A stretch of 64,000 bases of DNA from Nephrocerus scutellatus (GCA_947095585.1 OX352766.1:24094311-24158310), one strand, 5' to 3'; counted from the stretch's first letter, positions 22,160 through 34,928 are shown. Numbers and translations: made by a program. Notes: generated from the letters alone by a model not told the origin.

Positions 22160-24290
22160 AAAATTATAAAATCCGTCAGACGTCAGCTACGTCTAAGTGT
22201 CGCGATTCATTGTCGACGGGTAAGATGCTAATTCATTTTGTGGCTCGTTTAAACGTAGATTGTGCTGTTTTTTTTGGATAAACCGCCATTATCCGACCGA
22301 GTTTCCACCGTGTAGGTGGTAAATTTTCATCGTGAAGAATTACCAACGAACCAATTTGAATGTTTTGTTTACCTGACTGCCACTTGTAACGACGCTGGAG
22401 GTCACTGAGGTATTCCGTTTTCCATCGCGTCCAGAAAGTTAGTAACTTTTGCTGAATAATTTGAAATCTTGATAATCTTTTCAAGGGAAAATTTTCTAAC
22501 GACGGTTCCATAATTGAAGTCAAGGGAGAACCTATTAAAAATGACCTGGCGATAAGGCGGTTAAGTCGTTAGGATCGTTAGACATTGCGGTAAGGGGTCG
22601 AGAGTTTAAACAAGCCTCCACTTGGGTTATTAAAGTATAAGTAATATTCTTCGATGGTCAACGAAGATTTTCAGTCGGCCCACAGGCCTCCGAAGTGAGG
22701 CGATCTTGGCGGAATAGTACACCATTCGATGTTGTGGAATATTGATTTGCGTTAAGTATTGATTTGCGTTAAGTTCGACAATTCCGTTTTGTAGCGGATC
22801 CACTCGTTTGCAATTTCTTGTGGTATGGGATCGTCCCAACCAATGTTCGGCAACGACCATAACGTTTGCATCACGAGTTTTGCGACTACTAACACGGGTG
22901 CACAGAAGCCCAATGGATCAAACAACTGACATATTTCAGAGAGAACATTTCGTTTCGAGTTAAACGTGGATACTGACATTTTATTTAAACAAGTTACGAA
23001 GGTATCCGATGACGTATTCCATGTTAACCCGAGAACTAACGCTGTGGCTGAATTAAGATCTGCTTCGGAAGCTGGTGATGTGTGATTGGATTGGAATTTT
23101 CGAAGTTCAAAATCTCCCAAACTTAACAAACGTATCAAATCTTCCTTTAGTTTCCTTGCATCTTTGACGAGTTGACGCGCCAGTTAAGACGTCGTCGACT
23201 TAAAAATCATTTGCTAAGACGTTCGAAGCATGAGGATATCGAACTTGTTCATCTATAGACAGCTGCTTTAGCGTGCATGTTGCCAAAAAAGGAGCGCTAG
23301 CTGTTCCATAGGTGACGGTTCATAGTTTATATGATTGAATTAGCTTCTTTGCATTGTCACGCCACCAGATACGTTGAAAATCCTGGTGTTCGTCATGAAC
23401 TCGAATCTGCCTATACATCTTGGTAATGTCACCACAAGAAGCATAACCGTGTTTACTAAAACGAACTATGAGGGCAAACAGGGTTTGCTGGATCGTGGGA
23501 CCTACCATTAAACAATCTTTTCATGACAGCTGAGTCGAACTTTTTGACGAAGCGTTGAAGACCACTCGAAGTTTGGTCGTAGTACTGCTATCCTTTAGCA
23601 CAAAATGGTGTGGCAAATAATACGATGGCGAAGAACTGATATTAGATGACATGACCATATGATCCAATGACATGTATTCTGTCATGAATTCTTTGTATAA
23701 GTTATGAATATTATTTCGATTATTGAGCCTTTTCTCCAATGAGACAAATTGACGCTGGGCAAATCGATCGGAGCTTCCTAATTGATTAATGTTGGGTTTG
23801 AAAGGTAATGCTACAGAGTACCTACCGCCAGGCAATCTCTTAACGTGTTTACCGTAATGCTCTTCACATGCCTTTTCTTCTTCGGAATATAAACTCGTGG
23901 GCGAAACAGTCTCGATTTCCCAAAATTGACGCATCTGCGAGCTCAGATTTTCGATGCTACAATGCAATGCATGTGACTTTCGATTTTTCGCGTTCGAGGT
24001 TTTGATCTGCCTTTCCGTACACAACATAGCCCAATTCGGTATCATAAAAGGGCGGCAATTCTGTCATCACTTTGAAATGCTTTCGTTTGAATAATTGATG
24101 GTAAATTTCGACTCCCAGTAGCAAATCGATCCGATCAGGGACGTGAAAATATGGATCGGCCAATTTTAACTCTACCGGAATTGACATTAAATTGAAGTTA
24201 CACGGTATCGAAGGTAAGTTATTTGTAATTTTAGGCAAAATATAAAACTTTAACTCGAGTATCTAATATACTCGCGATTTAATGTTTAGA
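22160..24290 (-). pseudogene. BEL2 pol: RT plus integrase tail, internally deleted
   Basis: Minus-strand BEL/Pao pol. The pre-RT spacer is at 23957-24238, followed by MRQFWEIE and RT start YYLPHHFVLKDS at 23521-24045. The MYRQIRVHDEH block is at 23320-23508. The active site at about 23188-23208 reads stop-VDD, because the tyrosine codon of YVDD is now TAA. At 22752-23138 is ICQLFDPLGFCAP. RNase H, the integrase finger and most of the integrase core are missing: the RT connection joins directly at about 22745-22775 to the integrase PPRSPHFGGLW block, with a 17-bp tandem duplication TATTGATTTGCGTTAAG at the join. The integrase tail (TFWTRWKTEYLSDLQRR) is at 22233-22523. This copy is dead. Confidence 0.87.
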
Positions 24291-25928
24291 TAAGTTTTAT
24301 GACGGATTTCCGATTCTCGTCCATTGATTCCCGAAATAGTTTTATATGTTGGATATCGTTTCGCCCTAAACGAGCACATGCTTCGACCGTAATGAAGTTA
24401 AGGTGCGAGCCGCTATCCAACAAAGCTCGACATAATTGAAGACCACTGGATGATTCTGCAAGTACAAGCGCAGTACCGATCATTACTAGACCGCCCCCGT
24501 TTATCGGTTCACGCGGAACTGACGAGAGTGTACTGGCAGAAACTTGCGGCATCCGATCTTCATTCAGTGGAACCATGTTCTGATTACTATTTGGAGTTGA
24601 TATAGGTTTCATGATCGGTTGACTATTAACGTGCGATGAGTCAGGATTGGATATACCGTTGGGCCGATCTTCGTAATTTTGAAACCGTCTGAAATGAAGA
24701 AGTTCATGATGCTTGAAAAAACATTTAGGACAAGGTGGACTTGAACAATCTCGTACGCTATGTCTTTCTATCAGGCAATTTGAACATAAACGATTATCTT
24801 CGATGAATCTTAAACGCATTTGAGGTGACAATTTTTGATCCCTAAACGATGAACAGTTAGCTAACACATGATTTCCAGTGCAAAAGGCACATTTGTTTGA
24901 ATCAGCCACCAAAACCGATGGACGAATGTGTTTCTTATACTTTGACGAGGATACGGTTGGATTAGACTAGACTAGACTGCATTTCGCTAAGTACTCGAAT
25001 ACGATTCCGGAGGAGCTCAATCAATTCTGAGAACTGGAGTAGCTTAGTTACCTTCGTGTTCTTATTGACCTCCTTACGTGAGATGCTGTCTAGCCGTTGC
25101 GTGAGGTGGTGAGTGAGCATTAAATCCCATTCATCCACTTTAATTTTGAGGGACTTTAGAGCATTGTAATGTTTTACGAGTGTGTCGACGAAAAGTTGAA
25201 GAGATTTTGAATTATGCTCTTGAGGCGATTTTATGTCATAGATGGCCTTCATATGAACGCGCTGGATTGCAACTTCGTTATCATACCGATCACTAATGGT
25301 TTTCCAGGCTGTTGCGTAATTATCGCCCGTCACTGGCAAATGCTCAATAAGAGGAACCGGACCGAATATGCGAGGTCAAATAAACAAATTTAATAGTGGG
25401 TTCGATGTTCTTAGAATGTATAAGGTCGACAAAAACGTCGCGAAAAGCTAATCATTCTGACTCCAACCCGCTAAACGACCGAAGCTTTAATTCGGGTAAA
25501 CTAATGCCAGTGGTTCCGGGGTTTGAAGATAATTCATGCATCGAACTGTTATGATATGATGTGGATGCATTTGATTCTACCTCTGCTTTCTTGCATTCGC
25601 TGATGCGATTCAATATAGTAGCCTCGAGTCTGCCGTACTCATCCTCAAAACTATCACGATCACCCGCTTGAGCGTCGTCGGTAGTTTCAATGTTGAGTTG
25701 GACCATGCGATACTTTTCATACATAAGCTGGATTCGACGTAATAGCGATTCATACGACCCGAGAGACGATGCTGTGACTACCTGATTCTTAAATACCGTT
25801 AGCTGACCCTTTAAAGCAGCGCGTTGCTTTTTCAATAAATTTATTTTAGCTAATTCTTCAGCCTCCATTTTGAAAAACAATAATACGATGAAAAATTTTG
25901 GCGGACAGTTGCGATGTTTCTCGGCCAA
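24286..25928 (-). pseudogene. BEL2 gag and protease
   Basis: Gag N-terminal region at 25452-25928 begins best at the methionine near 25868 (MEAEELAKINLLKKQRAALK) and has a long helical, coiled-coil-like stretch. Gag middle, with DNYATAWKTISDRYDNE, is at 24962-25339. At 24286-24912 a CAFCTGNHVLANC finger, further CSNCLIERHSVRDC knuckles and the protease active site LLDSGSHLNFIT follow. Frameshifts separate the three frames, so no full polyprotein is possible. Confidence 0.87.
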
Positions 25929-26423
25929 TACGACTGTTACAATTTGTTCACAAGTTATACAAATTAAAATTACCTACTCAGTTGAAATCTAGACCTCATA
26001 GGCTATATGTGATGCGATGAAGTAAAATCCCGTTAATGATGTCACCTTCCGTTTAATGTACTGCAATTGTGAAGACTGGAACAACTGACCACGACACTTG
26101 ATAATGTCACGGACAAAACGTATATTGCTTTATAATTACTATGGCGATGCTGTGTGGTTGATTATATTGAATATCGATGTGATCAACCGAATTCGAAGCC
26201 GATGTATTTGATCCACTGCTTACTAATGTTGATATAAAATTTTAGGTGGCTTTGACTGATTTTGACGCTCCCACGATGTAAAAATTCTTGAAGGTTTTTA
26301 ATACAACAGCTATATAAGTCAGCGTTAATTCTCGACGATGCCACGTTGGTAAATTCTCGCAGGTATACAGTTACACAACAGCTATATAATTACCGTTGAT
26401 TTCCGAAGATACAATCTTTCACG
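25929..26423 (-). other. BEL2 untranslated leader, 3' part
   Basis: Non-coding DNA between the BEL2 gag start and the inserted BEL3 LTR. On the minus strand it starts CGTGAAAGATTG. The missing upstream part of the leader ends in ..CAAAACGTG at 45143 next to the other BEL3-type LTR, so CGTG appears on both sides of the insertion. Confidence 0.6.
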
Positions 26424-26851
26424 TGTTTGAAGATATTGCTTCTTGCACTTAAAATACTTTAAATAGTCACCTTACCTTGGGTAGGGGGATAAATATTTAA
26501 TATGAAAACAAGACTTTTTGAAAAGGTAACTTATTCTGAGTTTATTATACAAATTTCCTATATATTTATACAATTTATTTGCTTACTTAATTACTTACAA
26601 TTAACTTAAACTAGGCTAAATTGTTATTGTGCAATTTATGCTTACAAAGAATAAAAGCTAAATTATTGTGCAACTTAAACGTCTGATGCAATTTATGCTT
26701 ACTAAGAATAAATGTGCAACTATGCTAATAAATTATTATGGGTTAAACGTCCGATCGACGGTGACCCATATGCGTTGCATAACAATTGAACATATGCTTA
26801 ATGCCTTTATTTTTGTTTTGGTTCGGGTATTGTTTTTTGTTGTCATAAACA
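26424..26851 (-). mobile_element. BEL3 3' LTR
   Basis: A 428-bp unit, TGTTTATGAC..CTTCAAACA on the minus strand, with TG..CA ends and AATAAA signals. It matches 44657-45142 at roughly 98 percent by eye, apart from a short extra tandem segment in that copy. It lies downstream of the BEL3 env remnant. Confidence 0.82.
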
Positions 26852-28500
26852 AACTCCCGGCGGGAAAAGGTTGTTGGTTGTAAGGGAGGAAACATCTAGA
26901 CTGATTCTGTTGTTATGTGGGATATCGACTCGTTATTGATCATGTATGCACGTACCCACCTTCCGGGTATTTTATCTTCTTTATTGAGGTAACTGACGCT
27001 AGCAATCTCTGATTTTTTTCTTTGGCGCTGTTTGCGTATGGCAACGATGAAACAGATAGTGATCCTACTCCAAAATACCAGTACCGATGATCCAAGGTGT
27101 CCCAGTCATATTCGTTCAGTTCATCTGAGAGTTTTTCCTTGAGAATAGTGAGGCGAGGATCTTTGGGGATTATCTCGCTTAAATAAATTTTGGAGGGAGA
27201 CAAACTTTCCTCGTCTGGAAAAGTCTTGATGTTGGTTTCTACTTTCTCGAACCCTTTGGTGAATTTTGAATTTGAACTTTGAATTGAGCCAGAAATTCTG
27301 CATCCTGGAAATCTTACCAGATATACTGTGGTTATGAGGGGTGTCAGTGTGTCGTTGCACACAATATTACCTTCGATGGTAGCAGTTCTATAGATGACTG
27401 AAAGATCACTATCCAAAAGGTATATTTTATTGAATTCCGCTTTAAGTTGTTTGGCTGTGCAGGTGTCGGAAAGAGAATCTGGTGTAGGGCTCAACGCAGT
27501 TTTCCAGCAGTCAGTTAGTTTGTTTTCTTCAACTTTCTCGTAAATTCCTTCCCCAAGATCAATGGCTTGAGTTGGATCAAAGTAAGTTTTGTTATCACTG
27601 CTGAGCACAACCTGTTGAACAAAGTCTTCATGGTCTAGAAGAACCGAATGAGACTCGAGACTGGAACACTAATAAGAGCAAATTTAGAGAAGATTCTTGG
27701 TTGAACCAGAGGAATGTTGAACGTCACGGTAACCATATTTTCTTGGACAGCTTTTGTTACTTTGTTGAACGTGAATAGCATAAATGTATCTGATACGTTT
27801 GGCAACCTGCAGAAGTTCAAGTCACCGTTTATTTTACTGACATACGTTGTTAAAGCTTCAACGGGGCGGATGTTAATGAATGCTGGAGGAGGAGTCATTC
27901 CTTTGTTCTTGAATTCGGAGCTATTGCTGCTGTTCTACTAGTGGATGGAGTTGCATGTCAACAGTTTTAGACTCTATGTCATTGATGTCTGTGATGAGGC
28001 GGGACACTTTTAAAACTTTTTTAATTCTGTCCTCCAATTTTACGATTTGATGCTCCAGTTGATAGTTTTCTACTGTTTGAAAGGCTACGCCGGCGGTCAT
28101 AAGTATTTGGTCATAAGTATATTTATTGGAGCGTATTTGACAATACCTTTTAAAACCCCTTGCATTATGAATGAGTTTTGTCCGTTTACTACTATAGCTT
28201 GTAGTGATGCCTTCATTAATTGTCATGGCTTCACTGCTTCTTCTAGGCCATGAAGAAGGGTCCAGCAATGTTGATGTAATGCTGAGTAGTTACTGCTCGG
28301 AAATTGTTGGCAGTAGTCGTTGAAGTCCTTAATATGCGTGTCGATGGCAATCAGATCGGAGGTTAAATTCAAAGAAGTTTCGACAGAGAACTCCAAGTCG
28401 AAATATTTGATGGAAGCGTCTCCCAACCGATGAATGTGAAGACCTGGAGTGAGTGGGTGAACTTCTAGGCCATTTGTTGTTGGGGTAATAGGAGCGAGCC
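26852..28500 (-). pseudogene. BEL3 envelope-like region
   Basis: Four minus-strand frames downstream of pol (28223-28426, 27921-28268, 27635-27898, 26940-27608) together look like an env-type third gene of a roo-like BEL element. The second has a long charged helical stretch (VKLEDRIKKVLKVSRLI). The last, 222 codons, has several cysteines and no clear membrane anchor. Frames are broken by small indels. The assignment rests on position and on BEL4 carrying an env at the same place; similarity to a named Env is weak. Confidence 0.55.
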
Positions 28501-28501
28501 A

Positions 28502-30989
28502 TCATAAAAGGACTCGAGTTAGTAGCGAGGTGGTGCGATTTTTCTGACGATTACTTCTGCGTAGGGCAGGCTCCTCCTGGGTGTCTTCTGGGAACAATGG
28601 GACCAAACGATTTGGGGCGCGATGCACGACCTCGCGTTTGGTTGTCTTCACGTCAACTCTGCGGATGTCTCCTTTACTATCAGGATAGCTTTCAATAATT
28701 CGCCCTATTTTCCAATCTGCGGGAGTAACACTTGGCTCTTGAAGTAATACAACATCTCCGAGGCCGAGTGTTCGGTGAGGGAACTTCCATTTATTTCTTT
28801 TTTGTAGTTGATGAAGGTACTCCTTGTGGAACCGTTCCCAAAATTGTTGTTGAAGTTGTTGTACTTGTACCCTGATCTTTGCCCGACTGTAAATCACTGC
28901 CGCGTATCCATCCCCTGAGGCGTCACAAAATCCAATGAGCTGAATTGCAGGGCTTTTGGTTCCGTCCATCTAGCGAGGAATTCTAATGTCACTGAGTTGA
29001 GATTGAGTTTCCAATGGTTTGATGAATTTCTTTTGGATTTTCTCGTCTAACTGGTCATCCCAGTCGTACTTAAGTAGCCACAACTCTTGGATCCGTATAC
29101 GGAAAAGCATTATTACTGGCAAGATCCAACCCATGGGATCGTAAGGCGATGCAGCAATAGAAAGCAGACCTCTTTTAGTGAATTTTATCTGGTCTGGAGT
29201 TGGAATTCGGATGGGAAATGTGTCCTCTCCTGGATTGAAGTTAATCCCTAAGATTTTCATAATTAGATCGGCAGTGTCTTTGTAGGCACTGAGTTTTTTA
29301 CTGTCTTCTATGTAACGAAGAACGTCTGGGTGGTTTGATGACCATTTTGTTTGGGATAGCTTACCGGCCTATAGTTTAGTTGTTATCTTAGCAATTTGCT
29401 CTTGACGTTCTTTAATGCTATCAACTCCGTGAAACAGATCATCCATGTAAATAGAGTTCTTGATTATCTCCTTGGTCTCCAAATCCGGTGCGTTTCATCT
29501 GCGATTTAATGGATAGTACGAATTGCTTGCCATGGTGTGCAGTCCACGCCGTATGTCACAGTGTTAAGGAAAAATTCGCCCAATGGTTCTGTTTTGTTGG
29601 GTCGCCAAAGGATTCGAAATTTCTCGCGGTCTGGTTTCGGGATCAGGAACTGGCGAAACATCTGTTTCATGTCGCTGGTGTAAGTAAACTCGTACTGTCT
29701 ATTCTGAAGGATGATATCGAAGATATGACTCTGCAGTTTCGGACCTGGGTAGATGGGCTGATTTAGAGAGATTCCGTTGCTTGATGGCGCGCTAGCGTTA
29801 AAAACGTTCCTCAACTTTGTTGTAACAGCATCTTTTCGGATGATGCTTATATATGGGAAGTAGTAAGCGTTTCCGGTCTCATCTTGCTGCCTTGCAGCAG
29901 GAACCGGGAACATGTGATGCGACGTGAGATAGTCTTCCATAAATTCGTTTGATATTTTCTTCTAAGTCTCGTTTTGTTCCCAACGTCTTTCTTGTCCAAT
30001 AAAGAATTTTACTGAATTTCCCAATTCAGGTGCGTCAATCTTCCAAGGGATTGGGACGATGTAGCGGCCGTCTTTAGTTCGATAGTGGTTTTCAATGAAT
30101 AAGTTTTCGCAGTACGAACTCTCAACTTTACAGATGTCTTCTTTGGTAATTGGCATGTCCCAGAAATCCATTAGATTTGACTCGAACTCTGATAGTGTAG
30201 TAAAGGCTGAGGTTCGTTTTCCACTTCCGTTTCCCGGGTCTCCAGATACGATCCACCCACCAAGAAATGTGTTTTGCAGTAAAAATCCTTCCTTCTTCTC
30301 CAATCCTGGTCGTAAAACTGTTGAATATACTGGTCTACCCAATAGCAAAGGAATATATGCTGGTTTGTTGAAATACGGATCTGCAAGAGGTTTGTCAAAG
30401 GAGAATTTCCAGGCGATGTGACTGGGCATGCTGGGAAGTGATCCGGCAACTCGTTTGACCACGAGTGCTTTTATGTTTTTGAATGGTTGATCGGGATTAT
30501 CAAGTTTTAGTTTTATATTGGCAATAGAGCGGACTCCCCTCCTACTCCAACTACTTTGACAAGTGTTCGTTTTTTAGGCAATCGTAACTTCTGCACCAAA
30601 TCTTCGGATATGTAATTGGCTTGGCTGCTTTGATCCAGCAAGCAACGAACTGGAATGTTGTCATCGTTAACTAAAAGCGTCGCAATTGCTGTAGGTAGGA
30701 GCACACTAGAAGAGGCATCGCACTCATTTTGGCACAGGTAAGTGCTACTCGTCAATGGAAGGTTAGCCGTGGAATTTGGTTGCGAATGCATTTCCGTAAT
30801 ATGAGGTCCTTGACAGGCTCTGCATTTTAAATACTCTCTTGATTTGCAAGGAGAGTGAGAGTCGAAACGATGCTTTAAGCAATAGATGCAGATCTTGTGG
30901 TCACGTAGTATGGCTTCTCGATTCTGTGAGCTCAGGAACTTTGGACATTCCACAACTGGATGGTTTTCTGTGCAGATGAAGCACTTCAT
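28502..30989 (-). pseudogene. BEL3 pol: protease, RT, RNase H start, integrase tail
   Basis: In minus-strand order: knuckles (CFICTENHPVVEC, CRACQGPH) and a protease-like LLDQSSQANYISE at 30513-30989; a pre-RT spacer with ADPYFNKPAYIPLLLGRPVY at 29962-30462; RT at 29506-29940 (MKQMFRQFLIPKPDREKFR); YMDD active site readable at about 29440-29455; SIAASPYDPMGWILPV at 28970-29260; and RNase H start LIGFCDASGDGYAAV at 28850-28969. That frame passes without a shift into the integrase tail (FWERFHKEYLHQLQKRNKW). An in-frame deletion has therefore removed the rest of RNase H and the integrase catalytic core. Small frameshifts occur near 29960 and 29500. Confidence 0.87.
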
Positions 30990-31042
30990 TGTTACCTTTG
31001 TTACTGCTTCTTTCGATTGAAGTGTAACATGTACTTTGGTAT

Positions 31043-31607
31043 TGTAATAAGGTTGGCCTAACTGGTGTGTAATATGCAGGGTATAACTTTTACTGCTATA
31101 TATATATATGTATAAGCTTTATGCTTTCAAAAATTAAAAAGGATAACAAGAGATCCTGGCAAGCAACGAAGATTATTTAAGCAGAGTTTAGGACTCGTAT
31201 TAGTTGCGCCTAGTCCTATCTTCTATTGCTTTATTTGCAAGAAGCAAAAGCAGAAGATCGCAGAGAATTAAAATGCCGATGAGTTTGATTGATAAATTAA
31301 TTCTGAATCTTTTATTCAAATAGCTGGCCCTTTTATACTTAAATTCTAACATAGATTCTTATGGTCAGGATAGGAAGTAACAAAGAGTTTGTATTAAAAC
31401 AAAGTAACACTATTGCTCTACATTTGATTTCGGTGCGCTTGACCTACTTTGTAGAGGTAGCGCACAGAGTCATAAACTATTGATTATAATTGCCTAGGTG
31501 ACATTTATTAGTGAGTCACCCTAATGGTGAACTCTCTGTTCATATAATGCTTGTGCGAGCTGTGTAGTGATATTTGTATTGTACAATGCAACAATTTTAT
31601 TGTTTAA
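31043..31607 (-). mobile_element. Possible solo LTR inside BEL3 gag-pol spacer
   Basis: About 565 bp of non-coding DNA interrupts BEL3 between gag and the knuckle region. On the minus strand it has a TATAAAAGGG promoter-like motif followed by AATAAAGCAATAG, as in an LTR. The 8-mer TACAATAC lies at both edges. No second copy is present in the window, so ends and class are uncertain. Confidence 0.42.
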
Positions 31608-32631
31608 TACTTTGTATCTTACGACTATTCTTAGACTATGTAGTGATGACTGTATGGTATTGGCATTGAAATGTTTTATTGTTAATTGGTAGGGTGCATG
31701 TATCGATGTGACGCATGTGTTGGTACACTACAGTATACGGCATACTGAAATCCTTCCTAGGTACCTTATGAGATGACTGAATAATTTGACAATTGTCGTC
31801 TTGATCTAGATGATACTGGTATTCCTTGAACATGAAGTCTTCTATTTCCTCTAAGGTAGGAAGTCTGGTTTTACAGTTGTAAAAATCGTCCAATCTGCCA
31901 CGTGTGATAGGATCTAAACCTCGATTAAATAGGCCATGATCTGTTCTCCACTTATTTTATTTCTTTTGCGATTGGAGACCCGTCCTTTAGTGTAGTGCAT
32001 GTATGATATTATGGACTCTGCATTTCCTGGGATTGTTGGACGTCGTGGTAGAACTAGCATAGCCTCTAGTTCAATTTTTGCTAAATGTCTCGGACCACAC
32101 ATCCTTCCCGCGGGATTTTGTAACACAAACCCAACTTCTTGCACGTATATAAATACTGGTTGAACGGGCATGGAGAGTTGGGAATCGTTAGACGCCTTGG
32201 ACTTCGCCTTGCAGCTATCGACAGATGTAGCGGAAGAATTGTTCCTTTCGTCTGTTTGAGGATTGGAACATACGGCCGTTTGTGCTTCGGGAGCCTGGCT
32301 GGTTTCCTCATCAGTCGGGGCAATTGCATCTCCAGGATTTCCGTAGTTGGTTTTGTCCTCATCCAACAACTGCGGGGAGTTCTTCTTGATGAACTCTTTA
32401 ATCTTGGCGAAGATTGTTTGGGCTGCCTCGAATTTTGGCAGGTATTCGGCAGCGACTTTTTTGCTTAACTTAGATAAGTTAGCATAGTAAGCTCTTAGCC
32501 TTTTCGTACTGCCTGGAAAGCGTTTCTAGAAAACGCTTTTCTAATCCCAGTTTGACGAGGTTAACTCTAACCTCCTCCAGCTGGGTGATGACGTCTTGTA
32601 GATTATCGATAACTCGTCCAAGTTGGTCCAT
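31608..32631 (-). pseudogene. BEL3 gag
   Basis: The likely Gag start is the methionine at 32631 (MDQLGRVIDNLQDVITQLEE), a helical N-terminus usual for BEL Gag. Frames continue at 31914-32369 and 31636-31893 (LPTLEEIEDFMFKEYQYH). At least two frameshifts and a stop near 32470 break it. The central Gag region looks shortened. Confidence 0.75.
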
Positions 32632-32999
32632 GTTGAAGTGAAGTGCGTTTTAATGCGTTGGTGAAGTAAACTATAAGTTCTAAATTCGTATGAAGTAAAC
32701 TATTACTTTTTTATATGCTTGGCAAAGTAAACTGTTACTTTTATTTATGCGACTGTTTATAAGCACCCTAGTGCAGCCTCACACTAGTAATAACACGACT
32801 TTAATAACCCGATTACAAATTAAGTACTTATACGATTACGACTTTTACTTGTTAGCTTGCACACGAACTAACACCACGAACTCGACCGAGCGGTTGGTTA
32901 ACAGTTCGGCCATCCGACGCTTCAATGTCCTCACTTTTTTTTTTATCTATCTGTCTGTTAATATGACAATTCTCATATTCTCAGCGAAACTCGACCAGA
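32632..32999 (-). other. BEL3 leader with a 106-bp block repeated at 44313-44418
   Basis: Non-coding. The block 32788-32893 is the same as 44313-44418 except for one base. It connects the BEL3 body here to the BEL3-type LTR and leader at 44254-45142, 11 kb away. No LTR is attached at this end. Confidence 0.7.
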
Positions 33000-33235
33000 T
33001 TTCTTGGGTCCGGCATGATCTCTCGAATGATCACAACGAATATCGACCTTTTTGGTCCGGCACGATCACGGCCCCTATCTTTCGCATGATCACAGCGAAT
33101 ATCGACCTTTTTGGTCCGGCACGATCAAGGCCCCTATCTTTCGCATGATCACAGCAAATATCGACCTTTCCTTGGTCCGGCATGATCACAGCCAATATCG
33201 ACCTTTTCGGTCCGGCACGATCACGCCCAAAACTT
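33000..33235. repeat. Minisatellite, about 60-bp unit
   Basis: The phrase GGTCCGGCA..GATCA recurs at 33007, 33054, 33113, 33174 and 33209, so units are 47, 59, 61 and 35 bp. Each contains AATATCGACCTTT. Open frames on both strands (33031-33267) are products of the repeat. Confidence 0.85.
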
Positions 33236-33439
33236 ACCAATACCTTCAATACTCACCATGGGCGTAAATAAGCACAACTCCTCGCGAGTCCATCTGTCGT
33301 CATTTTTTTTTGTTCAAACATGAATAATCGTTTTATTTAAATAATAATTAAACTTCTAATTCAGAAAGAAATTAATTACTTCATTGAATTACTTCATTGA
33401 CAAATTACTGATTTAAATATATTCAAATTTAAAGTTTAT
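33236..33439. other. AT-rich spacer
   Basis: Nothing recognised; it may contain the decayed 3' end of the Gypsy element that follows. Confidence 0.35.
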
Positions 33440-34850
33440 ATTTAACGAGTTAAATTGTTTATGCATTGACAGCCAAACAAAAAGATAAGAACAAAAAAAA
33501 TCATCCTCTCCATGATTCCCGAGATTTTCCGCCTCGTCTAGATCGTCAAAAGAGAAGTCATCCAGCGAACACCAAAGCTTCAAACGATCTGCTGAATGGA
33601 CTGCCTCGTACGGCCTTTATGATACTTGCATTGATGATGAATCTCCGATCTGATACCGATCGTTTGGCAACACACACTTTACCTCATATGGTCCTTTAAA
33701 CCGTGGCAAAAGTTTTCTTGACTGACCCGTAGCTGCATGCGTGGCAGGAATCAAAACCATATCTCCAACTTGGTATTCTTGAGGTTTGCGATGCACAGCA
33801 TTGAATTTATCGGCTTGCCTGACTTGCAACATATCCATTCTGTGCTTAACTTTTTCCGCAGCACAGCCAATGGAATATTTTCCTCATCTTCATCAGAATC
33901 GTCTCCTTGTAACATTATGTTCAACTCATTACTCAGCGAGTTTTTAGGTTTGAAAGCAAATAAAATTTCTTGTGGCGTTTGATTGCTGATACGATGCTTA
34001 AGACAGTTAAGTCCCCACTGTATTGCAGAAAGGTGGATATCCCAATCTCTTCCATCTGGTCTCGTGGTCATTGTTGATATAGCTGTTCCTACGGTGCGGT
34101 GGAGTACAAACTGCAGTAAAGATATGCTTAATTCCATTATCGTCGCAATATTTTTTAAACAGCTTGGATGTTTACGCGGTTCCTCTGTCAGAAACAATTC
34201 GATATGGGGTTCCAAAAAACTGTGTCAAATCTACTAAAGTTCGAACAACTGCCCTTGATGTTGTATCTTTTACAGCTCTTAAAACAACAAAATTTGCTAA
34301 ATGAATCGACAATTCCTAATATGTACTGATTCCCCTTCAAACTTTTCACATATGGTCCGAGATGACCAATATGTATTGTAAAGAATGGCACTGGATGTTT
34401 TTTAATCGGATGTATCTGATATCTTGTTGCATCTTTAGAGCGTTGATTGTATAAACAGGGAACACAACTATTGCGATATTTGCTTACGATTTGACGCATT
34501 CTGGGAAACCAATATTGTTTCTGGATGTGCTCTATTGTCCTGTCTATTCCGCAATGGCCCATGTCGTCATGTGAAACTTTAATAATCCTCCAACGGACAC
34601 CGTGTGGTACCACAAAACGAGATCCTTCGGACGTAACTTTAAAAAGGCGACCAGTTTTAAAACAATATTCTTTCTCAAGTGATTTTCGTTTGGGATCCTT
34701 TTTGTCGTGATTGATTAGTATCTGCTTAATGTCATAAGGTTGTTTATCCTTGAACTGCAATGTAGCCACCCAATCCGTATCCTCAATTCCTATGATATTG
34801 ATGCTTAGTCCAGCATCGTCCATTTCAGCAGCATCCCCAGTCGGATTACG
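33440..34850 (-). pseudogene. Gypsy3 integrase
   Basis: Minus-strand integrase of the Gypsy element that fills 33.4-37.4 kb. The HHCC finger is seen at 34400-34560 (HCGIDRTIEHIQKQYWFPRM and CVPCLYNQ). The first catalytic aspartate position in TIHIGHLGPY is histidine-glycine rather than the usual MD, so it may be lost. After a frameshift at about 34200, the frame 33751-34215 carries the end of the core and the NQTPQEILFAFKP block. The C-terminal domain with YQVGDMVLIPA is at 33617-33838. Confidence 0.85.
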
Positions 34851-34928
34851 GCTTTAAGCGTCCGCATGTTGCATTTGATCTGCCGTTCGATACTCCATAT
34901 CACAATCGAATTCCTGTATTTTGAGCCA

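Noticed and set aside
33031..33267. Overlapping open frames on both strands
   Set aside because: They follow the 60-bp minisatellite unit and have no domain.
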